Assembly (NCBI GenBank): GCA_009760855.2
Contig: WPIO01000010.1
Coordinates: 5,497,501 to 5,559,500, forward strand
Direction: 5' to 3'
DNA length: 62,000 bases
Origin: Cristatella mucedo
Lineage: Eukaryota > Bryozoa > Phylactolaemata > Cristatellidae
The position numbers were made by a program, and so were the translations under genes. Below the pieces are notes generated by a model. That model saw only the letters and a program-made list of their open reading frames with translations. It did not search any database and was not told the DNA's origin. This document shows, in pieces, positions 1 to 10,807 of the stretch. How positions within the stretch are numbered: the stretch's first letter is position 1; each line of letters opens with the position of its first letter.

Positions 1-500
1 CATTGTTAAGCATGGAGAAAGAAATTTTGGAAATTATTTACTTTTAAACTGTAATAGACCAGTTTGCCACGTCAAAGGTAAATAAATTCACCTAAGTTGA
101 TGCTGAGATAGCTTTCTTGTAACTTCACCACAGTTTATGTAAGTTTATCAACTAGATATACCTGTTAGAGTGTGCTTTTTGTATTTCTTCTGTGGTGGAG
201 CAATTTCGCAGCAAATTTTGACAATGGGAGGGACGCCATTTGTAGCTTTATCCCTGGGAGCCGAAAGGCCTCACTACGCCACTGATCGTACGTGCCTATC
301 ATTGTATAGCTGTCGACGTTCTAATGCATTCCTTGTTGCAGTAGTTGTTGCTAGGCTCCGTTAATTTGGAAATTCGCATAGAAAACATGAAGCAAGTGCA
401 AAGTCCTGAAGGGCCCACTTGCTAGGTATTCCCAGCATTGTCACCAGCCGCCACGCGAGATCGCTCTCAAGCCCTACTGTTACTCACTCGGACATAGTCA
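1..500. other. unannotated stretch
   Basis: No gene, splice structure or repeat family was recognised here. Short open frames exist but resemble nothing known to me. Confidence 0.4.
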
Positions 501-504
501 TAGC

Positions 505-665
505 ACTGGAGATAATTTACTCACTCTGCGGTATCAAGGTCGTGGGTTCAAATCCTGCATTCGGAGATCCTTTATTGCTAACTACAAGCAGTGCAAATAT
601 AAATTACGGGTCTCCTGGAGCTATTCAATATGAGGCTGTTCAACTATCTAATATTTACTTGTTTA
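505..665 (+). mobile_element. tRNA-derived SINE, family 1 (diverged copy)
   Basis: A B-box-like motif GGTTCAAATCC lies at 545-555, preceded by a degenerate A-box region. It is followed by the family body: GATCCTTTATTGC, then AAGCAGTG, and a 3' part GAGGCTGTTCAACTA. The same order of motifs occurs at 5128-5292, 24085-24255, 52590-52770 and 53015-53185. It is an old copy with several substitutions. Non-autonomous, and presumably mobilised by a LINE reverse transcriptase. Confidence 0.65.
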
Positions 666-899
666 TTTTAGCGGTAATCAGACCGGCTATAATCACAGCG
701 GCCCATCTTAACGTTGGTTATTAGAATGCTTGCTCCATATACAGTTAAACCATAATAGAGCATCACGTAATTGTTGATGACGATCTCGACCTATTTGCTT
801 CGACCAAGATCTTACTGAAATATACTCACAACCCGACCAAAACCGATGCTTTACCAATAGGCTTCTCATTATAAAATATTCCTAGATCAATAAAATATG

Positions 900-1860
900 G
901 TGTGGTAGTTGTCATTGTTTTATGCTCCTCATTTAATTCGAACCCTTTGCCGTCCCCGGCATCGCTCGTTGGAATGTCTTCCTTTGACTACCTCCGAATG
1001 CATGCTGCCAATGGTGGCAGTAATCTATAACCCTTCAGGTACCGACTCCTCATATATCTCAGATTTCTCTGATCTCATTTCAATGATCTGTTAAATTTAT
1101 CAATCTTTTCACGTTAAGAATGATTTTAGTATTCATTTAGACAACTTAACTGACGCCAAAAGTGCCAAATTAAGTGCACTACGTGACTCATTTCCCATTG
1201 TCGCACATGTTGAAGACCCTACTCGAAACAGGGGTCACACGCTCGATCAAATATTCCCCACGTTTGTAGGCTATCATTCCACTTATTTTTTAATTCTGCT
1301 CATCTCACCACGCAGATCTCATTGAGCCTATTGTTTTTACCCTCATATGCATCCAAAACTATCTGTAAATTGCAAAAACTCAAGACCCTTGACAGCGGTG
1401 CTGTCCACGCAAAAATATCCTTTTTTCCCTTGCTGCTCCACCCCCTTCTGACATGTCATCATTAGTTGAATGCTATAGCGCGACTCTAGCTGACATGACA
1501 TGTTTAGCGAGTTTGCAGTTCAAAGTAAGTTCACTGTGCGCAATCGCGCAGACGGCCGATGATTTACTGCTGACATTAAAATACCAAGGTCCACTAAGTG
1601 GAAGCTTGAGAAAGCATGCAAAAGAGTAGAACGAACTGCCCATCATCGGGAATACGAGAACTACTGGAAAACATATCAATAAATCTTAGCAAAGGCAAAG
1701 TCTATCGTCTATAAAAAAATATTACCAGATGCACAATAAAAAAGGCTGATGTTTACCATCAACCGTCTCCTCAACCACTCCCAGGTTAGATATATTTCCA
1801 TAGTGACCGATGCGATGATCTAACTGATCGCTTCTCTCGCTAGAACACTACGTTATGGAT
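900..1860 (+). mobile_element. CR1/L2-like LINE (ATT-tailed family) endonuclease remnant
   Basis: A frame-broken copy of the LINE endonuclease region. Pieces match the better copy at 58.5-59.8 kb: a stretch like AVIYNPSGTDSSYISDFSD near 1015-1065, HLDNL near 1135, and a GHTLDQIF-like block near 1230-1255. Then comes the linker toward the reverse transcriptase, with WFTADIK-like coding near 1560. Stops and frameshifts are frequent, so it is a dead fragment. Both its 5' and 3' ends are missing. Confidence 0.75.
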
Positions 1861-2110
1861 GTGGCGTCGTGATGTTAAGCTAAGATCGCTCAGCACCACT
1901 GCCGTATTCCTGCTGTCGGCGTACCTAAGTGCAGTAATGCAACACCTTCATATCGCTAGCCGTGATGCAAGGCTCAGGCGTCACAGGTATTCGTCGGCGG
2001 TCGGCAGAGACTAGCACCGTTACGAGCGCTGTGCTTGCGGCCTAGTTCTGTCAGGACGGGAAGTCACTTACCGCATTTGTAACAGCACCCTTTAGTGGAT
2101 GATGCAACTC
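1840..2110 (+). repeat. dispersed repeat X, partial copy
   Basis: The segment around CGCTAGCCGT, then a GCGGTCGGC-like block, CTAGCAC and TGCTTGCGGCCTA, parallels two longer copies at 18,700-19,190 and 47,755-48,260 in the same order. No coding potential was recognised. Probably an old non-autonomous transposon or other dispersed repeat of unknown class. Confidence 0.5.
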
Positions 2111-2870
2111 AAGATGGCTACATCTGCACGTTTGGCGCTCTGAAAATGCAGCTGCGGCCGGGAGAGCACGATTTGTGTAGAGCTAGACACACCAATGCCC
2201 GATTGGTTAGCTCCCTGTTTTGCCATTCTTTCAAAGCGTCATGTTAGAATGTGGCCGCAGCTTATCGGCATGTATTATGGCAGCCGCTTGAGCTCATTAG
2301 CAGATGCTGAATTATGATCATAAGGACCAGAGTATCATAATCTCAGGCTTGGATTACGTAAGTGTCGCTAATGTCGTCATTAGTCAGTGTGTGCTGAACC
2401 TTCTTCCGTGATGAAATGCTTCATGTCTCGCTGTGAAATTGTCCCGAATTCTATCACGAAAGTTATAGAAAAGCTTCAAGTGTTTAGGCCCGTTATCATA
2501 TGCATATTTTCTTATATTTGAGCTATTTGACGTTTTGTGAACCTGATGCTTTGAGGTGCTAGTTTAACCATTATCGGCCACGTAGCTTTAAGGTTTAGCA
2601 CGCGCTACTCGAGTCGCGGTTCGTGCGAGAGACGCAGGTCATGGGCCGCCACGCACGTTCGCAAAAAAGCTACCAGACGGGTTATGGGTTAGTACGTGAA
2701 GCATTGGCATGCTATATTGATCTGGCTACGATAGCTTCTAGAAGTATTAGTGGTTCCATGGAGTCAGGATGATAATGAAATGGGACACGTCCTAATCTAT
2801 AGATTAGACACTAGAAGAGGCAGACTGAAAGGATGGATGGTCAGTTTTACTACCTGGTTCGCCCGAGCAC
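2111..2870. other. unannotated stretch
   Basis: No gene or repeat family recognised. Confidence 0.4.
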
Positions 2871-2871
2871 G

Positions 2872-2955
2872 TAATAATAATAATAATAATTCACTTGATA
2901 AAGCGCCCTCAGACAACTTAATCTCTCTCTAGGCGCTTTACATTTGCTGCAAAGT
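2872..2955 (-). mobile_element. solo 3' tail of ATT-tailed LINE
   Basis: Read on the minus strand, this is the conserved LINE 3' end: GCAAATGTAAAGCGCCTAG, then a GAGAGAT run, a GGGCGCTTTATCAAGTG block and an (ATT)n tail. Only about 85 bp is present, so the copy is extremely 5'-truncated. AAAGCGCC and GGCGCTTT pair as a hairpin stem. Confidence 0.85.
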
Positions 2956-3839
2956 GAAGTCGTGCTAATCCGTGGAACACTATGCATGTTAATCTCTAAC
3001 ATTATATTCTTTAAGGACTTGGACACTTTATTAACCGTTGGGCGTTACTGATTGCTCTCTCATTCACCTAGTACATTTGTCATTCTCTCCTTGTCTCAGA
3101 ATCTGCCTGCGCTTGGGCGACTTATGCGAGTCGCTAGCTTAGTGAGCTCCGAAACGTATCCATTTCGCCACTATCCGTCTAGCGTTTGCCATTAAGAGCA
3201 CCCGCCAAACGCATCGTGTTTGCAGTGACTTGCATGCTACTTCATGCTGTTTCAGAGGCTCCACGCACGCGTTGATAACAGAGCTACTTTATACCGTCGG
3301 CTCCCGTCGCTGTTTTTTTTATAGAATTGACACCGCAGAGGATAGTGATTTGATTGTTGAATGTACGAGTAATGCTTAAAATACCAACGATAAAGAAATA
3401 CCGGCTAGCTCACTGATGTAGCTGATAATATTTGTGCCTGATGCTTGAGTCAGTAACACTCTCACTATACTTCTCTCCCACAGTTCCTAGCAACACCTCA
3501 ATTGCTTTTTTCAAGCCCGACACTAGTAAACTCATTTTAAAGCTCATCGCCTGGTCAAAATAAGCTGCTAGCCCACTAAACTCAGTACCAACAGTCCTTA
3601 CGCGAAGCATAGATCTGCTGCCATGCATAGCTAACAAAATATGTCCTTAGCCCCCTGTCTTATCCATAATAATTTCAAAAAAGGCTGTTGTTTGGCCAAC
3701 AGTAAAGAAGGGAACACTAAACAAATGGAATATAACTTCTGCCTAGTCTCTGTGCTATTCCTATCACAGAGATTGAAACGAGTAGTGCCAGACAAGTAAA
3801 ACGTTTGCATAAAAAATTCAATCTAGAAAGTAAGTTGTA
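2956..3839. other. unannotated stretch
   Basis: No gene recognised. The part next to 3840 (about 3,660-3,840) may be a diverged 5' continuation of the following LINE fragment, but I could not align it with confidence. Confidence 0.35.
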
Positions 3840-4345
3840 GTTAGATTTGAGAGCTAATCACTCCACAAAGTCAGAGATGCTGCTGGTATTTACGTCAACC
3901 ATATTTCAGGCATTAAGACCCAGGTAGATTCTCTATACTTTTACTTTTCTGGCTGTATCTTTCGGCAGCGTTTGATACTGCTGATCAGAAAGTCCTTCTC
4001 GAGTGCCTCTCATCTCGCCTAGGGCAGCAATGACCTACTGCAGCGGTTTAGTTACCATCACGGTGAGTGACTCCAGGTATTGATGTAACCATTTAGTGGG
4101 TCCCTGTGATTCGTCTTTGATGGGCTTATGCGTGCTGACACTGTGCATGCTGCCACTAACCACATTTGTATGCTGACCCTGTGCATGTCACCCCTAACCA
4201 TATTATTCATCTCGTTTGTTTTTCAAGTATGATTTTACTTACCATTCAATTGCATTTCACTTTACAGCAAATGTAAAGTGCCTAGAGAGAGATTGAGTTC
4301 TCTGAGGGCGCTTTATCAAGTGAATTATTATTATTATTATTATTA
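3840..4345 (+). mobile_element. ATT-tailed LINE, deleted RT fragment with 3' end
   Basis: Begins in the conserved region just before reverse-transcriptase motif A (coding like GLRANHSTKSEMLLV). It continues through the AAFDTADQK-like motif A near 3970, and then jumps by an internal deletion to the 3' UTR (GTGGGTCCCTGTGATTCGTC). The conserved tail hairpin at 4266-4325 and (ATT)n at 4326-4345 end the element. Non-functional. Confidence 0.8.
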
Positions 4346-4394
4346 ACCCGGTAACACCTTCTGAGGTGCCTATAAAATAAGGGGAGAGTTTGGT

Positions 4395-5035
4395 CTTCTT
4401 CTGTTCACAATGAATACTCTTCCTCTAGCCCAAATGTAATCACCAAGGACAATCTAAATTTTTTAATTCGGCTCAGATAACTCAAAGCTTTATCGGCACT
4501 TTAATCCCGCCAAGCCTTCCTGCATGTCGAACTCTCTTGACTCCATGGCACTATGTATTTTCTCTGCAATTTGCAGTTGAATTGCATCAAAGTTTCTAAA
4601 ACTAGCTCACAACGGAACCAGTTTACTACCTAGGTTAAATCGTTGTTCGACTCAAAAAAGTATGATCTATCCCTCAAAATCGACTCTGCTAGCCTATTTC
4701 CTGCAGCACCTTTACGAAATCTGAGTGTTCTGTTTCAAATTGAACTTTCACTAGACAATCAAATCAGCTCCACAGTCAAGTCTGTAGGCGCTCAGATACG
4801 TAAAAGAGCAAACATTCAAGCCTGCTTAGACAGGGATACCAAATCCAACTTAGTCCATGCATTCGTGGCATCTCGTCTAGACTACTATCACTAGTACATG
4901 CAGATCTTCCGGCCAGTGCTACGAGGTGCGTATAGTTGGTACAAAACTTCGCTGCTAGACTTGTCTTTCGTGAGGTTCGAAGTTGGCACGTTGCACCACA
5001 GCTCGCCGACCGGCACTGACTCCCCAATCAAGCTT
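4395..5035 (+). mobile_element. ATT-tailed LINE, RT C-terminal fragment
   Basis: The translation from 4643 contains LSLDNQISSTVKS and then a CLDRDTKSNLVHAFV stretch. This is the C-terminal thumb region of the LINE reverse transcriptase, matched by the copy near 30.4-30.6 kb. The upstream part (4395-4640) is frame-broken but follows the same order. Both ends are truncated. Confidence 0.75.
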
Positions 5036-5127
5036 AGTATTCCAGGGGAACGATCAAATCAAAGGTACAACTGAGTGTCGTCTGCATTGAAGTGAAAGCC
5101 TAGATTGTGGTCGGTGATCATATTGGC

Positions 5128-5292
5128 AAGATGAGCTGAAATGGCTCACTAGGTAAGGCGGTTGCTTTTCACCTGGGCCACGAGGTCGTGGGTTCGAATC
5201 CTGTGGTTGGCGATCCTTTATCGCCCCTGCAAGCAGTGGTGATAGCCGCAAAGGCTCTTCTGTCGCTATGCAAAAAGAGGCTGTTAAATCAG
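5128..5292 (+). mobile_element. tRNA-derived SINE, family 1 (best copy)
   Basis: The A-box region TGGCTCACTAGGTAAGGCGG and a perfect B box GGTTCGAATCC (5191-5201) form a tRNA-like head. A body follows with GATCCTTTATCGCC and GTGGTGATAGCCGC, ending in GAGGCTGTTAAATCAGCT. It interrupts the minus-strand LINE at 5040-7290, whose sequence resumes right after 5292, so it inserted later than that LINE. Confidence 0.8.
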
Positions 5293-6344
5293 CTAGTATT
5301 TATTTAAGATGGAGGGTATATACTGTGAAAAAAGTGAACCAAACACAGAGCCACGAGGTACCCTGTAATTGTGTAATCCATCGGGTGACCTTTGTCCGTT
5401 CGCATCGGTACTCTGGAGTCTCTCACTGAGTTTGGATCTGAACCGTGTGATGTTCAGGCGAGATAAGAATCGCTCAAAAAGTACTTGATGATACATAGTG
5501 TCGTACGCTGCCAAAAGATCAATAGAAACAAGAAGAGAGACTCTGCACTAGTTTGCATTCCTAAGTATGTCGTTATACACCCGAAGCAATGCTGACTCTG
5601 TTCAGCGATCAGCACTCAAGAAAAACCGTAACTTCCTAGCTAGGTTTTCGGTTTTGAGAACAGAGTTCAACTGGTCTAGCAAAAATCATTCCAGTATCAT
5701 CTTTTTTTACAGGAACGGAGGAATGGAGACTGGGAGAAAGCTGCTAAAGCTCCCGTGTTGTGGTGCCGTTTTCCAAATTAGTGGCCAAGCAGCAGGCTTT
5801 ACGAAAGTTTCAGGAACATGACCTGAGACTAAAGAAATATTTATTATGTTAGTCATATACGGCAGCAGCAGCAGCAGATTTGTTTATCGTGGAAGTAGGA
5901 TAGCAGGAATAAGGCCTAAATGACTAGCAGTGTTGTTTGACCTGGAGTCGAGTTTCAGGATGAGGTCACTCGCGGCCTCCTTGAATGTAGCACTTGAGGT
6001 GGTGCACGGAATTGTGGGTGTGTAGCCCTTTTGGTTTGTTGTTGAGAGAAGGAAGTCAAGAGGGGATGCTGCTCTCATAGGGATGAACTCTCTGGTCTTA
6101 TCTATCTTTCTGAAAAAGAAGCCAGAGAAGCGATCAGCTAGATAGCCGCAAGGACCACGTGGTGATGAGCTAACCTGGGAGAGGCTACGGAGATGGTTGC
6201 TGTTAGACATTGGCATTTTTCAAGTTTGCATTTGTGTCATAACGTAATTTTTACAGATGCTAGACTTCGCTTTTGTTGTTTTTCATTTGCATGACCTACG
6301 GTAGTCTGCGTATGCCAGATGATTGACAGTCAATCCTGATCTTA

Positions 6345-6425
6345 AAAAAATAATAATATTATCAACACGCTTGATTAAGCGCTCCAGAGAGCTCGGTCTC
6401 TTTCTCGGCGCTTTAATCTTCAGAA
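6345..6425 (-). mobile_element. solo LINE 3' tail inserted in older LINE
   Basis: Minus-strand tail: AAAGCGCCGAGAAAG, a CTCTCTGGAGCGCTT block and an AT-rich tail. It lies between the endonuclease and RT-linker parts of the older minus-strand LINE. The sequence is diverged from the consensus. Confidence 0.6.
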
Positions 6426-7290
6426 TTTTGTAGAGAGCTTTCGCTTAGTAGGTCTATCTAGTGTGATGTATGAGGTTAACCATAGGCCGTCTCGGGGAGG
6501 GCAAATAGTAGGCTTAATCAGAGGTTTAAACTCATTAATCATGTCACAAAGTGTCAAGCTGTAGCAATTTAATTCTACTAATCTGATTGCAGGTCGGAAA
6601 GGAGATTGACTTGACTATCTTGGGCGTAGACAGATGTCAAGGTTCTCACACTTTTCCGATTCACAGACGATTAGGGATGCGAGGGAGGGCACACACTGTA
6701 GACTGGATGGGATCTGCATTCGGTCAGATGAGCAGAATTTAGTTTTCTTAGTGGATGGTAGCGTACACTTGTGGGAAAATATCTGATCGAGTGTGTGGCC
6801 CTTGCTGAGGGTTTGGTCATGCACATGAGCCACAAGAGAAGTAGAGTACGAAAGTCAATTTACAAAATTTGGCACTTAAGGCGTTCGTTCAGTTTTAAAA
6901 ATGAATGTTCAAGTCACCCATAATGAGGAAAGAGATTTTCTCGCTCGCAGAATCGAAATGAGCTTAGAGAATCTAAAGTAAAAGAAAACTTTATACCTGG
7001 GGTATGATAGATTACGGCCACTTATTTTCAGCTTGCTGTCGGAGGGGCTCAAAGCAAAAGAGTCGAAGGACTTCTTTGAGGGGACTGGACTGCAAGTGGT
7101 TTGAGATATAGGGAGGAGCGTGAGGCAGTGGCGACTCTACCACCAGTTTTGATCGATGCAGCTACGGAAGAAATAGAAGCCTGTCGGCTTGACGCTGATT
7201 ATGGTTGGGCTTTTAGTCGATTTAAGTCAGGTCTCTGTAAAAGCAAACAGGTCGACATTGTCTTCAACAGTCCCGTCATGTAGTTTTATT

Positions 7291-7637
7291 CACTTAGTGA
7301 CGGTTGAGCGGCAATTCTAAAAAGAAGCGTAAATACGTGCCTCCGGAACTTCGCTGATATGCGCCGATAGAGTGCCCCTGCCTGATGCTTAAGCGACTAA
7401 CGGAACTAGTCGCCGGATAGATGAGCCGCGCGACGAGCCACTCCGCGTCTTAGCGTAAATGACGGCTGACCTCCACTCGCGTCCATTCACTCGTTGCTTT
7501 GACTTTGCATGTATTCGCCGCGAGGCGAATAGAGGCTTGCTCTTTCGACCGCCTACGTTTACGCCCGTACGTCCACGAGAGTCGCAACAACGCTTCGAAG
7601 CAGGCGACAGCGGAGGCCGACATCGGCAAGGTCTATT
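7291..7637. other. unannotated stretch
   Basis: Moderately GC-rich DNA leading toward the TRPV island. No gene or repeat recognised. Confidence 0.35.
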
Positions 7638-7738
7638 TCATTGCGTATCACTTTGCAGCAAATGTAAAGCGCCTAGAAAGAGATTAAGTTCTCTGAGGGC
7701 GCTTTATCAAGTGCAATATTATTATTATTATTATTATT
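7638..7738 (+). mobile_element. solo 3' tail of ATT-tailed LINE, left border of the GC island
   Basis: Plus-strand tail with CTTTGCAGCAAATGTAAAGC, the hairpin region and (ATT)n ending at about 7738. The GC-rich island starts directly after the (ATT)n tract. The mirror-image element is at 10808-10912. Confidence 0.85.
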
Positions 7739-7969
7739 AAGGTCTCAGTTCCGTGCGCGCTCGCCGAAGCGAGCCCACTTCACGCTAGCCCGCTTTCCGC
7801 CAGCGAAGGCGCCCGGTACGCCGCCGCCGCCGCCGTCGCCACAGTAACCGCTCTCGGATGCTCGGGACCGGCCGGGGGGGGGAGAGAGCTTATTCCACTA
7901 AGTCGGTCTTGCACGCCCCGGCGGCGGCGGCGGCAGCCTTGCGCGCTCGACGGAAGCCGTCGCTACGGG

Positions 7970-10426
7970 CTACCGTGCGGCGGCGGCGGCGGCTGCTGAG
8001 GCGAGACGCTTGCGTTGTCGCAGGAGCGCGTTGACCCGCTGCGCGTGCAGGCGCTCGCGTTCGACCTTCCTGTCGGCCAGCTCCTGCGCGGTCTGGCGCC
8101 AGCGCACGACGAGCGCCCGGTAGCCGTCGCGCTCGTCGCCGAGCGGCTGCGAGTAGCTGCGCCGCTGGCGCAGGCGCTCGTCGGGCGAGACGCTCTGCTC
8201 GAGCACGAGCACGATGTTGGCCCACTGGCGCAGCCACTCCTTGCGCGCCTTCTTGACCAGCTTGTACGTGTTGCCCATCATGGCGATGAACATCTTGATC
8301 TCGACGTTCGTGACGACTATCATGTAGACGGTGAACGCGACGACGCCGACGCCGTGGTGGCGCGTGCCCGCCAGGCTCTCGTGGATCACGTTTACCTTGC
8401 CGACCGACATGTACAGGACGCCCATGAGCGCGTTGAACGGGTCGGTGAACGGCGACGTCGCGTTCGGGCTCCGCTTGCCGTAGCCGAGAAAGACGACGTA
8501 CAGCGACTGCGAGAAGCCGAGCACGAATATGACGTAGATGCTCACGAAGCGCACAAAGTCGCCGACGATCATCTTGTAGATCATGGCGACAAACGGGCCG
8601 ACGACCCGCATGCCGCGGCAGAAGAAGAGGAAGTATGGCGCCGCGCAAAGCATGGCGACGATGGCGCACACGTCCTCGTAGGCACACGTGCACGCCAGCC
8701 GCGAGGGCGCGATCAGCACGACGGCGACGCACGAGTAGAGGAAGAGCGTCTTGGCCGGCGCGTACTTGAGCGTCGCCGCGAAGACGCGCCAGCCTTGGTG
8801 GTAGATCTCGCGCAGCGCCAGTGCGAGGTAGACGGCGGCGGCGAGCAGCACGCCGGCTTCGAGCACCGCGCGCGCCGGGCCTGCGGAGTCGTCGTAGCTC
8901 AGCGCGTACGAGGCGTAGCACTCGGCGTCCACCACCACCGCCGCCGCCGAGCCGTTGCCTGCACTCTCGCCGTAGCTTCCGCGCGTCACCTCGCGAAGAC
9001 CTATGGCGACGGCGAACGCCACGAAGTAAATGCAGAAGAAGAGCAGGCGCCTATAGAAGCGGCGCTCGACGAATGTGCGCCACTTCTCGTCGAGCAGGTG
9101 CGCGACGATGCCCTCGACCATGTCCAGGTGCTCGTCGCCGCCACCGTGCACGATGAGGTCGAGCGCCGAGCGCGTGTTGATCCGGCCGCCGTCGTCGATC
9201 GAGTCGACATCGGCGTGCGGGTAGGCGGCGCACATGACGTCGCCGTACGACCAGAACACCAGGCGCTCCTTCTCGAGGATGTAGTCGCACATTCCCTTGC
9301 GGCCCAGCTTGGCGGCGAGCGTCAGCGGCGTGAGGCCCTGGCGGTTCTTGACGCCCGTGTCGGCGCCGAGCGAGCGTAGCAGCTCGTACATGTCCTTGCG
9401 GCCGCGAACGACGGCCATGTGCAGCGCCGTGTTGCCGTTGAGATCCTGCGAATCGAGCCGCGCCCCGTGCGCTACCAGCAGCCGCGCACACTCCTCCTGG
9501 CCGAGGCTGGCGGCGAACGAGAGCGGGTACTCGCCCCAATACACGTAGCCGGCGTAGCTCGTCTCCGCGGGCACGACGATCGAGTCGTCGCGCGGGTGGT
9601 CGCGCCGCGCGCGCTTCTGGTCTTCGGCGCAGAAGAACTCGCCGCAGCAGCGGCGCTCGTGCAGCCGCCACCGGTCGTGGCCGAGCAGCACCCTGACCAT
9701 GGCCGGGTCCTCGTTGACGATGGCCATGTGCAGCGCCGTCTCGCCGTAGTACTGGTCCCTCGCGTACGTGTCGACGAGCAGGTCGGGAAAGTTGCGCAGC
9801 AGGCGCTTGGCGAGCTCGGCGTGAACTGCGCTAGCCTGGAGCAGGCACTGGTGCAGTATCGTCTCGCCCACCGGGCCGCGCTTGTACAGGTCCCAGCACA
9901 CCGGCACGTTGGCGCCGCCGCTGCCGCCGGCGTCGTCCGGCTCGCCTCCGCCGCCGGCCCCTCCGCCGCTCGCCGCATCGACAGGCGCCGTTTTTCTGCC
10001 ACCGCCGGCGCCTCTTCCGATCTCCAGTCGAAGGACATCAACGCCCCTCTGGCGGGGCAGCTCGGCGGCTGCCGCGGCGCGGTGCGCCGCCGCTGCGGAG
10101 CCGCGCCGGGACTGGGCGGCGGCGTAGTCGCGCGCACGAGGCTCCTTGCCCTGCTTGTAGCAGGCGCGCACGTACCTCAGCTCGGCGGCGCTCACGAGCT
10201 GGCTCTTGCCGCCGTCGTAAAGATAGGGCAGCACGCGTCGGCGGATCGCCTCGTCCACGGGGCCGTAATCGCCGCCGCCGCCGCCCGGGCGCGAGCGGGC
10301 GCAAGCCTTCATCAGGTCAACAAGCTCGCCACCGCCGTGCAGGTCGACCAGCCGGAACCAGTCGCACGCGTCCTTATCAGCCTGCGCCTTGTTGCCAGCG
10401 GACACTGTCGCCCGTGCGTTGCCCAT
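7970..10426 (-). CDS. TRPV-type cation channel (OSM-9/Inactive/Nanchung-like), intronless
   Basis: Predicted 818-residue channel. Family members are cation channels of mechanosensory, hearing and chemosensory cilia. From the chosen start: Gly/Ala-rich N-terminus, then ankyrin repeats at roughly 187-395 (CWDLYKRGPVGETILHQC, YYGETALHMAIVNEDP, GYVYWGEYPLSFAASLGQEE, DLNGNTALHMAV, NRQGLTPLTLAAKLG). Six hydrophobic segments follow at about 457-717, a pore region near 663-680, IAMMGNTYKLVKKARKEW after TM6, and a TRP-box-like EWLRQWANIVLVLEQSVSP. The frame is open upstream to 10711. I prefer the MGN start at 10426 because G at -3 and +4 give good context, insect relatives also begin MGN, and a TATAAA sits between the two starts. 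No introns, extreme GC3, unlike the rest of the window. A retrocopy or a native GC-rich gene are both possible. The family is clear; the exact orthologue is not. Confidence 0.88.
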   Translation of the reverse strand: MGNARATVSAGNKAQADKDACDWFRLVDLHGGGELVDLMKACARSRPGGGGGDYGPVDEAIRRRVLPYLYDGGKSQLVSAAELRYVRACYKQGKEPRARDYAAAQSRRGSAAAAHRAAAAAELPRQRGVDVLRLEIGRGAGGGRKTAPVDAASGGGAGGGGEPDDAGGSGGANVPVCWDLYKRGPVGETILHQCLLQASAVHAELAKRLLRNFPDLLVDTYARDQYYGETALHMAIVNEDPAMVRVLLGHDRWRLHERRCCGEFFCAEDQKRARRDHPRDDSIVVPAETSYAGYVYWGEYPLSFAASLGQEECARLLVAHGARLDSQDLNGNTALHMAVVRGRKDMYELLRSLGADTGVKNRQGLTPLTLAAKLGRKGMCDYILEKERLVFWSYGDVMCAAYPHADVDSIDDGGRINTRSALDLIVHGGGDEHLDMVEGIVAHLLDEKWRTFVERRFYRRLLFFCIYFVAFAVAIGLREVTRGSYGESAGNGSAAAVVVDAECYASYALSYDDSAGPARAVLEAGVLLAAAVYLALALREIYHQGWRVFAATLKYAPAKTLFLYSCVAVVLIAPSRLACTCAYEDVCAIVAMLCAAPYFLFFCRGMRVVGPFVAMIYKMIVGDFVRFVSIYVIFVLGFSQSLYVVFLGYGKRSPNATSPFTDPFNALMGVLYMSVGKVNVIHESLAGTRHHGVGVVAFTVYMIVVTNVEIKMFIAMMGNTYKLVKKARKEWLRQWANIVLVLEQSVSPDERLRQRRSYSQPLGDERDGYRALVVRWRQTAQELADRKVERERLHAQRVNALLRQRKRLASAAAAAAAR

Positions 10427-10658
10427 GTCGCGCCCGAGCGACGCGCGGAGGCGGCGGCGGCGCCCGGCCGCCGCCGCGGGCGAGCTCGACTGCCGCACGT
10501 CCGAGTCACGATGCCGTCGCCGCTGTCCGTCACCACCTGGCGCAGGACGGTCTGACGACGGCGGTGACGGCGGCTGCGTTGGCGATAGGGCGGAGGTGGC
10601 GACCAGCCGACGGCGCGGATCATCGATGACGGCAGCGCCGGCGGTAGTATCGGCGGTG

Positions 10659-10664
10659 TTTATA
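10659..10664 (-). promoter_or_regulatory. TATA box candidate for the TRPV gene
   Basis: TATAAA on the minus strand, 233 bp upstream of the preferred ATG. A start site about 30 bp downstream would exclude the upstream in-frame ATG at 10711. An out-of-frame ATG at 10623 would fall at the very 5' end of such a transcript. Sequence-only evidence. Confidence 0.4.
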
Positions 10665-10807
10665 GACGAATTGATTTTTTTACCACATGGGGCAATCAGC
10701 CACCGTCTCATTCGGTAAACCCCGGTCTCCGGGCAACGGGCGGTGTCGGTGCCGCCCGTCGAAGCCGCTCGCTCGTCGGTGGGCCCGAGCGCACGCGCGA
10801 TGCTCTC

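Larger units (their letters stand above)
5040..7290 (-). mobile_element. ATT-tailed LINE, EN-RT copy, interrupted
   Basis: Read leftwards from 7290, this holds the endonuclease (a diverged ETWLKS-like motif near 7210, MGDLNIHF near 6905, GHTLDQIFSHKC near 6790, then SDRMQI). Next is the EN-RT linker (5884-6216, with FSGFFFRKIDKTREFI) and the RT core (AAYDTMYHQVLFERF near 5510, VPRGSVFGSLF near 5345). A catalytic-box remnant NADDTQLY lies near 5065-5090. A SINE (5128-5292) and a solo LINE tail (6345-6425) are inserted in it. Frameshifts and stops make it non-functional. Confidence 0.8.

Noticed and set aside
5128-5292. A genuine tRNA gene
   Set aside because: The A and B boxes are tRNA-like, but the same unit recurs five times with a shared non-tRNA body, so it is a SINE.
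8015-9379. 454-codon open frame on the plus strand, and several long frames at 7890-10718 on both strands
   Set aside because: They are shadows of the GC-rich TRPV gene. High third-position GC removes stops in other frames, and only the minus-strand frame shows recognisable domains.
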